Counted from the stretch's first letter, positions 10,101-22,320 are shown. The stretch: 64,000 nucleotides of DNA from Batillaria attramentaria (GCA_018292915.2 JACVVK020000464.1:194501-258500); one strand, 5' to 3'. Numbers and translations: made by a program. The notes: a model not told the origin generated them from the letters alone.

Positions 10101-13100
10101 TTTGTAAATGATGACACTTGTCTCTCTGCACGAAGGTTATCAAAGACCAAGTCTGCATCTCTGATAAATTGGTTGGCGCCGGATGAGACATTCACAATTC
10201 TGCTAGGAGCAGACATCTTCAGCAAATCTGCAGGAAGCAAGCAAAACGGTAAGTTTGAGTAAAAGTGACACAACATGAGCCTAGAATGTTGAGTGGTGGT
10301 ATTCGGGGGAACTTTTGTCCAATATGGCTGAACTGGTATGAACTAATGACTCAGTAAAATGCCCAAAATTGAATCAGTCATGGCGGTGTACCAGTGGCGA
10401 AAGCATGAAACGTGCAGCACAACAGTGTACCAGTAGCGAAAGCATGAAACCTGCAGTACGACAGTGTACCAGTAACGAAAGCGTAAAACCTGCAGCACGG
10501 CGGTGTTTCAGTAGTGGAAGCATGAAACCTGCAGCCTGATGGTGTACCAGTAGCGGAAGCAAGAAACCTGCAGCATGATGGTGTACCAGTAGCGGAAGCA
10601 TGAAACCTGCAGCATGATGGTGTACCAGCAGCGGAAGCAAGAAACCTGCAGCATGATGGTGTACCAGTAGTGGAAGCATGAAACCTGCAGCCTGATGGTG
10701 TACCAGTAGCGGAAGCAAGAAACCCTGCAGCATGACGGTGTACCAGTAGCGGAAGCAAGAAACCTGCAGCCTGATGGTGTACCAGTAGCGGAAGCATGAA
10801 ACCTGCACCATGACGGTGTACCAGTAGCGGAAGCAAGAAACCTGCAGCATGATGGTGTACCAGTAGCGGAAGCAAGAAACCTGCAGCATGATGGTGTACC
10901 AGTAGCGGAAGCAAGAAACCTGCAGCATGATGGTGTACCAGTAGCGGAAGCAAGAAACCTGCAGCATGACGGTGTACCAGTAGTGGAAGCATGAAACCTG
11001 CAGCCTGATGGTGTACCAGTAGCGGAAGCAAGAAACCTGCAGCAGGATGGTGTACCAGTAGCGGAAGCATGAAACCTGCAGCAGGACGGTGTACCAGTAG
11101 CGGAAGCATGAAACCTGCAGCATGATGGTGTACCAGCAGCGGAAGCAAGAAACCTGCAGCATGATGGTGTACCAGTAGCGGAAGCAAGAAACCTGCAGCA
11201 TGATGGTGTACCAGTAGCGGAAGCAAGAAACCTGCAGCATGACGGTGTACCAGTAGCGGAAGCAAGAAACCTGCAGCATGATGGTGTACCAGTAGCGGAA
11301 GCAAGAAACCTGCAGCATGACGGTGTACCAGTAGCGGAAGCAAGAAACCTGCAGCATGACGGTGTACCAGTAGCGGAAGCAAGAAACCTGCAGCATGATG
11401 GTGTACCAGTAGCGGAAGCAAGAAACCTGCAGCATGATGGTGTACCAGTAGCGGACGCATGAAACCTGCAGCATGATGGTGTACCAGCAGCGGAAGCAAG
11501 AAACCTGCAGCATGATGGTGTACCAGCAGCGGAAGCAAGAAACCTGCAGCCTGATGGTGTACCAGCAGCGGAAGCAAGAAACCTGCAGCAGGACGGTGTA
11601 CCAGTAGCGGAAGCAAGAAACCTGCAGCATGACGGTGTACCAGTAGCGGAAGCAAGAAACCTGCAGCATGACGGTGTACCAGTAGCGGAAGCAAGAAACC
11701 TGCAGCATGATGGTGTACCAGTAGCGGAAGCAAGAAACCTGCAGCATGATGGTGTACCAGTAGCGGAAGCATGAAACCTGCAGCAGGACGGTGTACCAGT
11801 AGCGGAAGCATGAAACCTGCAGCATGATGGTGTACCAGTAGCGGAAGCAAGAAACCTGCAGCCTGATGGTGTACCAGTAGCGGAAGCAAGAAACCTGCAG
11901 CATGACGGTGTACCAGTAGCGGAAGCAAGAAACCTGCAGCATGACGGTGTACCAGTAGCGGAAGCAAGAAACCTGCAGCATGATGGTGTACCAGTAGCGG
12001 AAGCAAGAAACCTGCAGCAGGACGGTGTACCAGTAGCGGAAGCAAGAAACCTGCAGCAGGACGGTGTACCAGTAGCGGAAGCAAGAAACCTGCAGCAGGA
12101 CGGTGTACCAGTAGCGGAAGCATGAAACCTGCAGCAGGACGGTGTACCAGTAGCGGAAGCATGAAACCTGCAGCATGATGGTGTACCAGCAGCGGAAGCA
12201 AGAAACCTGCAGCATGATGGTGTACCAGTAGCGGAAGCAAGAAACCTGCAGCATGACGGTGTACCAGTAGCGGAAGCAAGAAACCTGCAGCATGACGGTG
12301 TACCAGTAGCGGAAGCAAGAAACCTGCAGCATGATGGTGTACCAGTAGCGGAAGCAAGAAACCTGCAGCATGACGGTGTACCAGTAGCGGAAGCAAGAAA
12401 CCTGCAGCATGACGGTGTACCAGTAGCGGAAGCAAGAAACCTGCAGCATGATGGTGTACCAGTAGCGGAAGCAAGAAACCTGCAGCATGACGGTGTACCA
12501 GTAGCGGAAGCAAGAAACCTGCAGCATGACGGTGTACCAGCAGCGGAAGCAAGAAACCTGCAGCATGACGGTGTACCAGCAGCGGAAGCAAGAAACCTGC
12601 AGCATGACGGTGTACAGTCAAACCTGTGTAAGGCGGTCACCCAAGGGACTGGGCCAAACTGACCATCTTAGACAGGTGACCGGGTTATCCAGGGTGGCAT
12701 GTCAACAGCTAGCATGTCAGGGGGAACCTCTGGGGTGACCAGGTTAGACAGTGGCATGGCTTATACAGGTGACCCGCCTTGCCAGGTTCGACTGTACCAG
12801 CAGCGGAAGCAAGAAACCTGCAGCATGACGGTGTACCAGCAGCGGAAGCAAGAAACCTGCAGCAGGACGGTGTACCAGCAGCGGAAGCAAGAAACCTGCA
12901 GCAGGACGGTGTACCAGTAGCGGAAGCAAGAAACCTGCAGCAGGACGGTGTACCAGTAGCGGAAGCAAGAAACCTGCAGCAGGACGGTGTACCAGCAGCG
13001 GAAGCAAGAAACCTGCAGCAGGACGGTGTACCAGCAGCAGAAGCAAGAAACCTGCAGCAGGACGGTGTACCAGTAGCGGAAGCAAGAAACCTGCAGCAGG

Positions 13101-14790
13101 ACGGTGTACCAGTAGCGGAAGCAAGAAACCTGCAGCAGGACGGTGTACCAGTAGCGGAAGCAAGAAACCTGCAGCAGGACGGTGTACCAGTAGCGGAAGC
13201 AAGAAACCTGCAGCATGATGGTGTACCAGTAGCGGAAGCATGAAACCTGCAGCATGATGGTGTACCAGTAGCGGAAGCAAGAAACCTGCAGCATGATGGT
13301 GTACCAGTAGCGGAAGCAAGAAACCTGCAGCATGATGGTATACCAGTAGCGGAAGCATGAAACCTGCAGCATGACGGTGTACCAGCAGCGGAAGCAAGAA
13401 ACCTGCAGCATGACGGTGTACCAGCAGCGGAAGCAAGAAACCTGCAGCATGATGGTGTACCAGTAGTGGAAGCAAGAAACCCTGCAGCATGACGGTGTAC
13501 CAGTAGCGGAAGCATGAAACCTGCAGCATGACGGTGTACCAGTAGCGGAAGCATGAAACCTGCAGCATGATGGTGTACCAGTAGCGGAAGCATGAAACCT
13601 GCAGCATGATGGTGTACCAGTAGCGGAAGCATAAAACCTGCAGCCTGATGGTATACCAGTAGCAGAAGCATGAAACCTGCAGCATGATGGTGTACTGGTG
13701 GTGGAAGCAGGAAACCTTCAGCATGATGGTGTACCAGTAGCGGAAACAAGAAACCTGCAGCATGATGGTGTACCAGTAGCGGAAGCAAGAAACCTGCAGC
13801 CTGATGGTGTACCAGTAGTGGAAGCAAGAAACCTGCAGCATGATGGTGTACCAGTAGCGGAAGCAAGAAATCCTGCAGCATGACGGTGTACCAGTAGCGG
13901 AAGCATGAAACCTGCAGAATGATGGTGTACCAGTAGCGGAAGCAAGAAACCTGCAGCATGACGGTGTACCAGTAGCGGAAGCAAGAAACCCTGCAGCATG
14001 ACGGTGTACCAGTAGCGGAAGCATGAAACCTGCAGCATGACGGTGTACCAGTAGCGGAAGCAAGAAACCTGCAGCATGACGGTGTACCAGTAGCGGAAGC
14101 AAGAAACCTGCAGCATGATGGTGTACCAGTAGCGGAAGCAAGAAACCCTGCAGCATGATGGTGTACCAGTAGCGGAAGCAAGAAACCTGCAGCCTGATGG
14201 TGTACCAGTAGCGGAAGCATGAAACCTGCAGCATGATGGTGTACCAGTAGTGGAAGCATGAAACCTGCAGCCTGATGGTGTACCAGTAGCGGAAGCATGA
14301 AACCTGCAGAATGATGGTGTACCAGCAGCGGAAGCAAGAAACCTGCAGCATGACAGTGTACCAGTAGCGGAAGTGCAAGATGTTTGTCTGTCAACACTCC
14401 TTCTGACTTCTTGTAAACACAACCGTGGAGTTTGGCTGATTTATCTTAACACGTTGATGAAGTATAGGTTCTACCCCAGGTCAATTTGTTATGCATGCAT
14501 GTGATAACCATTTTCCTGACTTCCCCGTTGCTCACTGGGGGTTTCACTCAACGTCCTCTGGGTTTTATCCCCCGGTAATTTTTTTTTAATTTGCACTTTC
14601 GTGATGTGCTTCCACCTGGAACCAAACTGAATTTCTCAGAATGTATAATGAATGAAAGTACATGTGTTGAAAAAAGAAAGAATAAATCTCACCAAGCAGA
14701 AGCTGTGTCAGAAGGAAGGGACCAAAATGATTTGTAGCCATGTTGAGCTCCAGGCCATCTTCTGTGCATTTTTGAGGAGCACCTATAACA

Positions 14791-14841
<51 letters not shown>

Positions 14842-17800
14842 TTTTCACAATGAGGTGCCCCCGATTACGGAAAATACACCACACGAGTTTGTTGATTTCG
14901 ACCGTAAAACTGCGAGTTTTAACGAGCAGTTTTACGGTCGAAATCAACAAACGAGTGTGGTGTATTTTACGTAATCGGGGGGCACCGAATTGGGAAAATT
15001 ATTTATACCACGTCCATACCTGCATTTCTTTGATTTGAACTACGTCATGTCGTGACGTAAATTATTCTTTAGTCGCTTTTCGCGTCATGTCGTGACGCAA
15101 ATTCCTTTCACCAGAACACACTGCTGGAACACTGCTAGGAGTAATACATGTTCACTCTTTAGGTACAGCCATGATTCATGCGTGGTTGTCATGGGTACAA
15201 TGTTATACCACGTGTGGTGAATTATGGACTTTAAACCACGACTTGTAATAGTGGTAGAGTGGTATAAATATATATATATATTATTCAGTAACCTTCAACT
15301 TCATTATTATCATATCCAAATCCTGATCAGTAGTGTTTGTGTGTCTGGGTAGGGTTAGACACTACCTGAGAATAAGGCAGCTTTATTTGTTTTAGTACTT
15401 CTGCTAGTGGCAATGTGTCTTATACAATTCAAACAACAAATGATAAACAATTACATGTATATAATTTGTCAAAAAGCAATTCTTAAATGTCAAAACTCAA
15501 GCTTGTCACCATGATTAACTCATTCAACACGGGCCAATTTTGCCTCAGCCATCCCCTGTAGATGGGCCCATTCGTGAGGTTCAGAAAAAAAAATTCATAA
15601 TAAATAACAAAACAAGATCCAGACTTGAAATTTTCAGGGTAGTTTAACTACTAACATATTTATACAACAATTCTTGAAATTTCAATTTTCAAACTTAAGG
15701 TCTTTGCAGTTAGTCATGCTGTAAAAATACATTTTCTCCAGATTTCAACAGCAGTACACAGAATACTTGAGTCACTTTACCAGCACAAAATCATTTTCTA
15801 GTAATACTAGTAGTATAAAATTCACATTTCACAATGTCTGAGGGTTCACAAGCATATTATGCAACAGTTTACAGTTCAGGTTCTGGAAATTGCCTCAGAT
15901 CAGAGTATGAACCACATGCAGGCACTGCCATGTTTTGGGAAGTGGCTGAACACAGAGCTAGTGATGCCATTAGAACAGCTCACGGACACAGTCAACGAAA
16001 GAGCCGGGGTAAAGTGATGGGAGTTGCTTCCCTTACACAATAAGACCCTATGGAGCACCATTTATAGTTTCACCAGAGAGACTACATTAGGGTAATGTAG
16101 TCTCTCTGGTTTCGCGCACGCTACATTACTCTTGTTGCGCGAGTTTTGAAATCACGATTCGCGTATGCGGCCGTTCGTCTGAAACTGATGTGCACCTTAA
16201 GGCCGCATATGTGCGGCCGTTCATCCGGAATGAGTTAAGAACAATCTGAAAAATGTCCAAAAGAAGCCTTGTGTTTTTTGTAAATCTTACAAAAATAAAA
16301 TGAATTCTGCATTTTTTTTTTTAAATATTGACATAAGATTAAACATAACATTTACCAAAAGTGCAAATTTACTTTTCCTCTTGCATATTCATAAACATTT
16401 ACACAGTTTTAGTGCATAATTTTGAATTACGTCTGACATAGTCCAGAAATAAATTCCCTACAGTTAAAGATTAAATATCTAAAGCTTGACTGGACAAAAC
16501 TGCACAATTTCACTGCTGCTTCCTTACCAAAAACTCCTGCATTATTCACCAAAATGTCAAGATGATCCTCTTCTTCCTTAATTGCACTGGCAAACTCTCT
16601 CACCGATGACAAACTGGAAAGGTCCAACACGCGCATCATCACATTTTCATTTCTGGTAGCAGCCACTATCTTGTCTCTGGCCTCCTGCCCGCGGTCCTTG
16701 CTGCGACACGCCAGAATCACTCGCGCATTACGGGCAGCAAAATCCAGTGCTGTGTAATATCCAATACCTATAGAGAACAAAGTTAAATGCTTTAAAGATG
16801 AGCCTACTGTGATGGTTGATGTTAGGCAGGGGGCTGGGAGGGTCAGTTATCTTAAGTATATAGTTTAGCTAGTTGTGTATGTGTTGGGGAGGGGGGGGGG
16901 GGAGGGGGGGAGGGGATCTGTATAAATATATGTATGACGTTTTAGAATCTAGTTTGTACCACCATACATTTCAACCAACTGTTTTCTTTCTTTTTTTCCT
17001 TTTTTCCTTTTGGGTGGGGGGTGGGGGTCGATTGATATACATGTATTTGCCATTCTGCGCACACAGAAGAAATGCGCATTTTTATTGTGAATTTTTTTCC
17101 TAAATAATGCTAGCCTTGCTTTCTTTTCTGTCATTACTGTCATGTGTTTCATGTTGGTCAGTGTGTCTGTGACTGGGCACTATGACTGGCAATTCCTGAC
17201 AAAACCGCTTTTGTCGCAAAAAAACATTAATTTTTTGGAGAAAAAAAAAATTGTTGTGGAAAAAAAAATAATTTACGTGTAAAACCTAGTATGAACTTTT
17301 TCTGCAGAAAGTTGGTGTCCGTTTTTTCGCGAAAAAAAAAAATAGCCCACACAGTCAGGTGTCCCGCGAAAAAGCACTGTCAGTTTTTCACACAAACACA
17401 ACACTGCTCTGTTTTTTTGCCAAAAAAAAAAAAAATGACTGGCATAATATGGGGGCAGCTGGTTCACACACATTCACAACGTCCGATGCGTAACGGCTGA
17501 TCAGTGTCAGACACAAAGTAAGCAAGCTGCCTCAGCCGGTCAGTGCACGACTATACATGGCGCAGGGCACACATGCTTTCTGAAATTCTGGCTTGAAATT
17601 GTATCAGTCGATTCCAAGATCCATGATAATACACAGTGCTACTGTGACACACGTGCGTAGTCGTTTGCGTGTATGCGGTGCCATCGTGCAGGCAGATACA
17701 CATCGTCTGCTAGAGCCTACTGCTGGCAACACTAGTGACATCGTTCCATTTGATTACACATGGCGGGCAACGCACAGTACACTCACTTGTCACACGTCAA

Positions 17801-20800
17801 CCGAAAGGCGCATCTTAATTGAGCCCGAACAAGTCCGAAGCAAAGAAAAAATGCTTCGCCCGAATCATTTTTCTTGTTCATGAAGAGATTTTGGACAGTT
17901 CGGGGGCTTCGCTCGACAGCAATGCGAGGAACCCCGAACAACCATGAACAATTTCGCCAGGGCGCTATCTGATAGGCTGGTCCAGATACACCGGCTATCT
18001 GATTTCAAGATGGTGGAGGGTCCCGCTCGCACATGGCCAGTGTCGGTTCAAAGTTACAAGCATTAATATTTTGGCAATGAAGACGTTTCTTGGTGCTGTT
18101 GGAATACATTGATTTTAAGGATAGTGTACATTTGACTTACAATGCTACAGGTGAAGTAAGAATGCGAAATATCTGTAATTATGGCGTTTTTGCTGCGCAT
18201 GCTAACGCCGTCTGCTCATGTGGCGGTGTGCGCCGGTCGGGCTCGCGTCATTACATGGCGAGTACCAAGTCAACGTTCTAGTCGCTGATATTTCAGGCAT
18301 CTATAACTTTCATGGCTCACTTGCGTCACTCTGATTACTGAGGTAGTGTAGAATTTTGATTTTTGTTTGCTAAAACTGATGCAAAACCGAGACATTGTTG
18401 TCGGTATGACGTTTTTCTTCCGCCGTGTGCTGGTGACTGTCTGCTACGCCAGTGTACCGGCTCGTAACTGTCTGTCAGTTCAATGGTTTCGTTGGTGATT
18501 ATTTCGGTTTTTAATGCAATTCATGGCGCAGTTAGGTCACACTGATTAGTTCAGATAGTGCCCTTTTGAGTGTGTAAAGCCATGTTGTCGTGTAACTCCT
18601 TGATTTCCCTCAAAAGCTACAGTTGCTGTGAGACGCACTTCACTGGTATGCTCACAATCGGCACCACTGCTATTTGCCTTCGGTCACGTGTCACGAATGC
18701 TTGACGCCTAGTTAGTACGTAGAGGCCATGCCGAAGCAAGCCAAAGAATTTCGCTTTTGTTCGCCTGAGGAGTTATTGGGGCTATATTATGACGCGCCTT
18801 TACGATGACATATTGGGGCTATATCATGACGCGCCTTTACGATGAGTTGTTGGGGCTATATCATGACGCGCCTTTACGAGGAGTTATTGGGGCTATATCA
18901 TGACGCGCCTTTACGAGGAGTTCTTGGGGCTATATCATGACGCGCCTTTACGAGGAGTTCTTGGGGCTATATCATGACGCGCCTTTACGATGAGTTCTTG
19001 GGGCTATATCATGACGCGCCTTTACGATGAGTTCTTGGGGCTATATCATGACGCGCCTTTACGAGGAGTTGTTGGGGCTATATCATGACGCGCCTTTACG
19101 AGGAGTTGTTGGGGCTATATCATGACGCGCCTTTACGAGGAGTTGTTGGGGCTATATCATGACGCGCCTTTACGAGGAGTTGTTGGGGCTATATCATGAC
19201 GCGCCTTTACGAGGAGTTGTTGGGGCTATATCATGACGCGCCTTTACGAGGAGTTGTTGGGGCTATATCATGACGCGCCTTTACGAGGAGTTGTTGGGGC
19301 TATATCATGACGCGCCTTTACGAGGAGTTGTTGGGGCTATATCATGACGCGCCTTTACGAGGAGTTGTTGGGGCTATATCATGACGCGCCTTTACGAGGA
19401 GTTGTTGGGGCTATATCATGACGCGCCTTTACGAGGAGTTGTTGGGGCTATATCATGACGCGCCTTTACGAGGAGTTGTTGGGGCTATATCATGACGCGC
19501 CTTTACGAGGAGTTGTTGGGGCTATATCATGACGCGCCTTTACGAGGAGTTGTTGGGGCTATATCATGACGCGCCTTTACGAGGAGTTGTTGGGGCTATA
19601 TCATGACGCGCCTTTACGAGGAGTTGTTGGGGCTATATCATGACGCGCCTTTACGAGGAGTTGTTGGGGCTATATCATGACGCGCCTTTACGAGGAGTTG
19701 TTGGGGCTATATCATGACGCGCCTTTACGAGGAGTTGTTGGGGCTATATCATGACGCGCCTTTACGAGGAGTTGTTGGGGCTATATCATGACGCGCCTTT
19801 ACGAGGAGTTGTTGGGGCTATATCATGACGCGCCTTTACGAGGAGTTGTTGGGGCTATATCATGACGCGCCTTTACGAGGAGTTCTTGGGGCTATATCAT
19901 GACGCGCCTTTACGAGGAGTTGTTGGGGCTATATCATGACGCGCCTTTACGAGGAGTTCTTGGGGCTATATCATGACGCGCCTTTACGAGAGTTGTTGGG
20001 GCTATATCATGACGCGCCTTTACGAGGAGTTCTTGGGGCTATATCATGACGCGCCTTTACGAGGAGTTCTTGGGGCTATATCATGACGCGCCTTTACGAG
20101 GAGTTGTTGGGGCTATATCATGACGCGCCTTTACGAGGAGTTCTTGGGGCTATATCATGACGCGCCTTTACGATGAGTTCTTGGGGCTATATCATGACGC
20201 GCCTTTACGATGAGTTCTTGGGGCTATATCATGACGCGCCTTTACGATGAGTTCTTGGGGCTATATCATGACGCGCCTTTACGATGAGTTCTTGGGGCTA
20301 TATCATGACGCGCCTTTACGAGAGTTCTTGGGGCTATATCATGACGCGCCTTTACGATGAGTTCTTGGGGCTATATCATGACGCGCCTTTACGATGAGTT
20401 CTTGGGGCTATATCATGACGCGCCTTTACGATGAGTTCTTGGGGCTATATCATGACGCGCCTTTACGATGAGTTCTTGGGGCTATATCATGACGCGCCTT
20501 TACGATGAGTTCTTGGGGCTATATCATGACGCGCCTTTACGATGAGTTCTTGGGGCTATATCATGACGCGCCTTTACGATGAGTTCTTGGGGCTATATCA
20601 TGACGCGCCTTTACGATGAGTTCTTGGGCTATATCATGACGCGCCTTTACGATGAGTTATTCGGGCTATATCATGACGCGCCTTTACGAGGAGTTATTCG
20701 GGCTATATCATGACGCGCCTTTACGAGAGTTATTGGGCTATATTGACGCGCCTTTACGAGGAGTTATTGGGGCTATATCATGACGCGCCTTTACGAGGAG

Positions 20801-21967
20801 TTATTGGGGCTATACTATGACGCGCCTTTACGAGGAGTTATTGGGGCTATATCATGACGCGCCTTTACGATGAGTTCTTGGGCTATATCATGACGCGCCT
20901 TTACGAGGAGTTCTTGGGGCTATATTATGACGCGCCTTTACGAGGAGTTATTGGGGCTATATTATGACGCGCCTTTACGAGAGTTCTTGGGGCTATATCA
21001 TGACGCGCCTTTACGAGGAGTTATTGGGGCTATATCATGACGCGCCTTTACGAGGAGTTCTTGGGGCTATATCATGACGCGCCTTTACGAGGAGTTGTTG
21101 GGGCTATATCATGACGCGCCTTTACGATGAGTTATTGGGGCTATATTATGACGCGCCTTTACGAGGAGTTCTTGGGGCTATATCATGACGCGCCTTTACG
21201 ATGAGTTATTGGGGCTATATTATGACGCGCCTTTACGATGAGAGGGATGTTGTATTCATTCAGTGAGTTAGGACGAGAAAAATGAGTGCCTTTTTCCGAC
21301 TGCAAACAGCTCCCCATATTTGTCTGGTTTTTTTTGTGTGTGAAAAAAATGCCTTTACTTTGTTCACAGAAGAAAAAAAAATTCTGCAAAAAAAAACAAC
21401 AACAAAAACTGGTATTCGCGAAAACGTGTTTTTTTTTCCTGAAAAAGTCAGGGGTTTTTTGTTTTGGGGTTGTTGTTGTTTTGTTTGGGTTTTTTTGCGA
21501 AAGTCAAATTTTTTCATCAAAAAATTTTCTGGTGAAAAAGTCAGTTTTTCGGAAGAAAGTGTTTCTTCGCGTAAATGTCACTTTTTTTTTTTTTTTTTTT
21601 GTTGTCGCAAAAACAGGAAATTGCCACTTTTTCACGGGGAAAATGTTGGGGGGGGGGGGGGTTGCCATAAAATCGACTTTTTCGCGAAAAAAAAACAATC
21701 TATTTTGTCTTTTAAAAAAATGCCTTTTTGTAATCTTTCGCCAGTCACAGGGCACTCAACGAGCTATATGTGGTTGTAATTTGTGTCACCTGTGTTGGCG
21801 CCTGTAACGATGACAGTCTTTCCCGTCAGATCCACTTTGCTGGTGCACTTTCGCGTCGTTTCAGAGCAAACTCGCAGTGTTTCAGAGCAAACAACGTCAG
21901 TACAAGTCACTGCCCCGGCCGCAACAGGGCACTCCGATGATCTGTTGCAGCATGTCAAAGCCGACAC
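6995..21967 (-). CDS. Retinol-dehydrogenase-type SDR gene (gene-level entry)
   Basis: Six exons on the minus strand join in phase: 21,790 to about 21,880 (upper limit uncertain), 16,528-16,767, 14,693-14,782, 10,033-10,227, 9,307-9,413 and 6,995-7,177. The product is a classical Rossmann-fold NAD(P)-dependent short-chain dehydrogenase closest in style to RDH11-14. It has the cofactor loop TGANTGIG, the arginine-containing ILACRSKDRG after beta-2, LDLSSLSSV, ILVNNAG, catalytic Ser in VNVSSGA, catalytic Tyr/Lys in KYSITKLAN, and SLHPGDVKTEI. The tail ends ALTGLS-stop. RDH-type enzymes reduce retinal or lipid aldehydes and are usually membrane-anchored at the ER or mitochondrion by an N-terminal segment; that segment was not found here. 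All catalytic residues are intact, so it should be functional. Confidence 0.9.
7178..7557. other. SDR intron 5, unique part
   Basis: AT-rich intron sequence between exon 6 and the 84-bp array. No feature recognised apart from an A-rich stretch near 7,310-7,335. Confidence 0.6.
7558..9306. repeat. 84-bp minisatellite in SDR intron 5, unit carries a splice donor
   Basis: About 21 head-to-tail copies of an 82-84 bp unit. Read on the minus strand each unit contains TTTTATGAGGGTGAGATATT, which is the last bases of SDR exon 5 plus its GT donor. Copies near the exon are the most diverged and carry an extra segment (TTGAAGGATGCAGGTAGAAG); copies far from it are almost identical. Confidence 0.93.
9307..9413 (-). 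CDS. SDR exon 5
   Basis: The acceptor TTTTTCAG precedes codons for GVSVFSLHPGDVKTEIGRN and LHWALKLLLLPIIPFMR, ending at ATGAGG|GTGAGA in phase 0. HPG is the conserved post-catalytic motif. The exon end is the seed sequence of the neighbouring 84-bp array. Confidence 0.9.
9414..10032. other. SDR intron 4
   Basis: Ordinary intron sequence with a G-rich run at about 9,796-9,830. No gene or element recognised. Confidence 0.6.
10033..10227 (-). CDS. SDR exon 4 with the catalytic Ser-Tyr-Lys
   Basis: The acceptor CTTCCTGCAG is followed in phase 1 by DLLKMSAPSRIVNVSSGAN. KYSITKLANILF comes next (catalytic YxxxK) and the exon ends KGT-G at ACAG|GTGTGG. Length is 195 bases and phases match both neighbours. 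Confidence 0.93.
10379..14372. repeat. 39-bp minisatellite array in SDR intron 3
   Basis: Roughly 100 copies of a 39-bp unit containing AAACCTGCAGCATGATGG and TACCAGTAGCGGAAGC, with a PstI site in nearly every copy. Variation is concentrated at a few positions (AAG/ATG, TGATGG/GGACGG, AGTAGC/AGCAGC). The length is a multiple of three without in-frame stops, so very long open frames appear in several frames; they are artefacts. A MITE interrupts the array at 12,615-12,794. Confidence 0.97.
12615..12794 (+). mobile_element. TA-duplicating MITE (copy 1) inside the 39-bp array
   Basis: 180 bp with inverted ends CAGTCAAACCTGTGTAAGGC and a near-inverse GG(C)TTCGACTG end, flanked by TA at 12,613-12,614 and 12,795-12,796. 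Neighbouring array units show the uninterrupted site GGTGTACCAG, so the TA duplication is directly visible. TA duplication and CAGT ends suggest a Tc1/mariner or pogo-type parent. Confidence 0.88.
14373..14692. other. SDR intron 3, unique part
   Basis: Non-repetitive sequence between the 39-bp array and exon 3. No feature recognised. Confidence 0.6.
14693..14782 (-). CDS. SDR exon 3
   Basis: The acceptor TTGTTATAG precedes APQKCTEDGLELNMATNHFG and PFLLTQLLL, ending CTTG|GTGAGA in phase 1. This is the conserved TEDGLE...NHFGHFLLTxLLL segment of RDH-type SDRs. Confidence 0.92.
14794..14838. repeat. (TA)n microsatellite
   Basis: An uninterrupted TA tract directly beside a foldback hairpin. Confidence 0.95.
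14842..14997. repeat. Foldback hairpin element in SDR intron 2
   Basis: Two inverted arms of about 60-70 bp (14,842-14,913 and 14,926-14,997) share GTGCCCCCGATTAC and TGATTTCGACCGTAAAACTG, with a 12-base loop. It is flanked on the left by the TA tract. It looks like a very short foldback MITE. Confidence 0.85.
15519..16234. mobile_element. piggyBac-type MITE
   Basis: Flanked by TTAA on both sides (15,515-15,518 and 16,235-16,238), with inverted ends CTCATTCaacacGG and CCggaATGAG. The length is 716 bp with no transposase. It contains a near-perfect hairpin at 16,072-16,110 (ACCAGAGAGACTACATTA and its inverse) and two CGGCCGTTC blocks near the right end. TTAA duplication is diagnostic of the piggyBac superfamily. 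Confidence 0.7.
16528..16767 (-). CDS. SDR exon 2
   Basis: The acceptor CTATAG precedes GIGYYTALDFAARNARVILA and CRSKDRGQEARDKIVAATRN, with LDILVNNAGVF near the end. The exon ends at TTTG|GTAAGG in phase 1. It is 240 bases long and supplies the rest of the cofactor-binding loop and the NNAG motif. Confidence 0.93.
16768..18774. other. SDR intron 1, left part
   Basis: Includes a G-rich tract at 16,886-16,915, a stretch at about 17,165-17,450 of short T-run/CGCG/A-run palindromes (for example TTTTTTCGCGAAAAAA), and otherwise unassigned sequence. No convincing coding exon was seen. Confidence 0.5.
18775..21243. repeat. 37-bp satellite array in SDR intron 1
   Basis: About 66 copies of a 37-bp unit with GGGGCTATATCATGACGCGC and CTTTACGAGGAGTTNTT. 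Variants are grouped: a central block of near-identical GTTGTT/GAGG copies (about 19,070-19,870), GTTCTT/GATG copies towards the right, and mixed degenerate copies at both ends. The unit contains ATGACGCGC in every copy. Confidence 0.96.
21300..21755. repeat. Poly-T/poly-A palindromic module tract
   Basis: A tract of short modules in which T runs, CGCG or CG, and A runs alternate (for example GACTTTTTCGCGAAAAAAAA). It is similar in style to 17,165-17,450 on the other side of the 37-bp array. The two tracts end in related sequence (GTCTGTGACTGGGCAC left, CCAGTCACAGGGCAC inverted right), so they may be arms of one foldback element enclosing the array. Confidence 0.45.
21790..21967 (-). CDS. SDR exon 1 (upstream limit unresolved)
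   Basis: Encodes KCTSKVDLTGKTVIVTGANT followed by G, ending ACACAG|GTGACA in phase 1; this is the N-terminal half of the cofactor loop. The open frame reaches 21,967 but has no ATG, so the exon must begin at an internal acceptor and a further upstream exon must supply the start and membrane anchor. Homology supports coding only to about 21,880. Confidence 0.75.
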
Positions 21968-22316
21968 GAGTCACTAACGATCAATACTTTGTGGAGTTTC
22001 AGGTGCGAAGTCCAACGGCTCAGTGTCAAAAGAAACAGGCACATTGTTTATTGGAAATGGGCACCTCTACTACACTTTCAGTGTAGTCCATATGACGTCA
22101 TAAACAGGCGGCGCGGATTGGTATTGCGCCACGTGCAGGGCCAGACCTGGGAAGAAGTCTCAAGCACCCCTTCCCTCTTCCCGAGGAAGTATACAAATAA
22201 ATAAAAATTATAAATAAATAAAATGATAACGTCACGTCAGTCGACGGAGTCAGTTTCACTGACCGACTTGAACGGTTCCCGCGGCCGCAGTCCGGCCGCC
22301 GAGCCCGGTGTAGCAT
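21968..22316. other. Unassigned sequence between SDR exon 1 and Ginger1
   Basis: GC-mixed non-repetitive sequence. No coding exon or element recognised. Confidence 0.5.
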
Positions 22317-22320
22317 CCGG

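Noticed and set aside
10374..14422. Very long open frames (500-750 codons) on both strands
   Set aside because: They are periodic readings of the 39-bp array (unit divisible by three, no stops), and are open in several frames at once.
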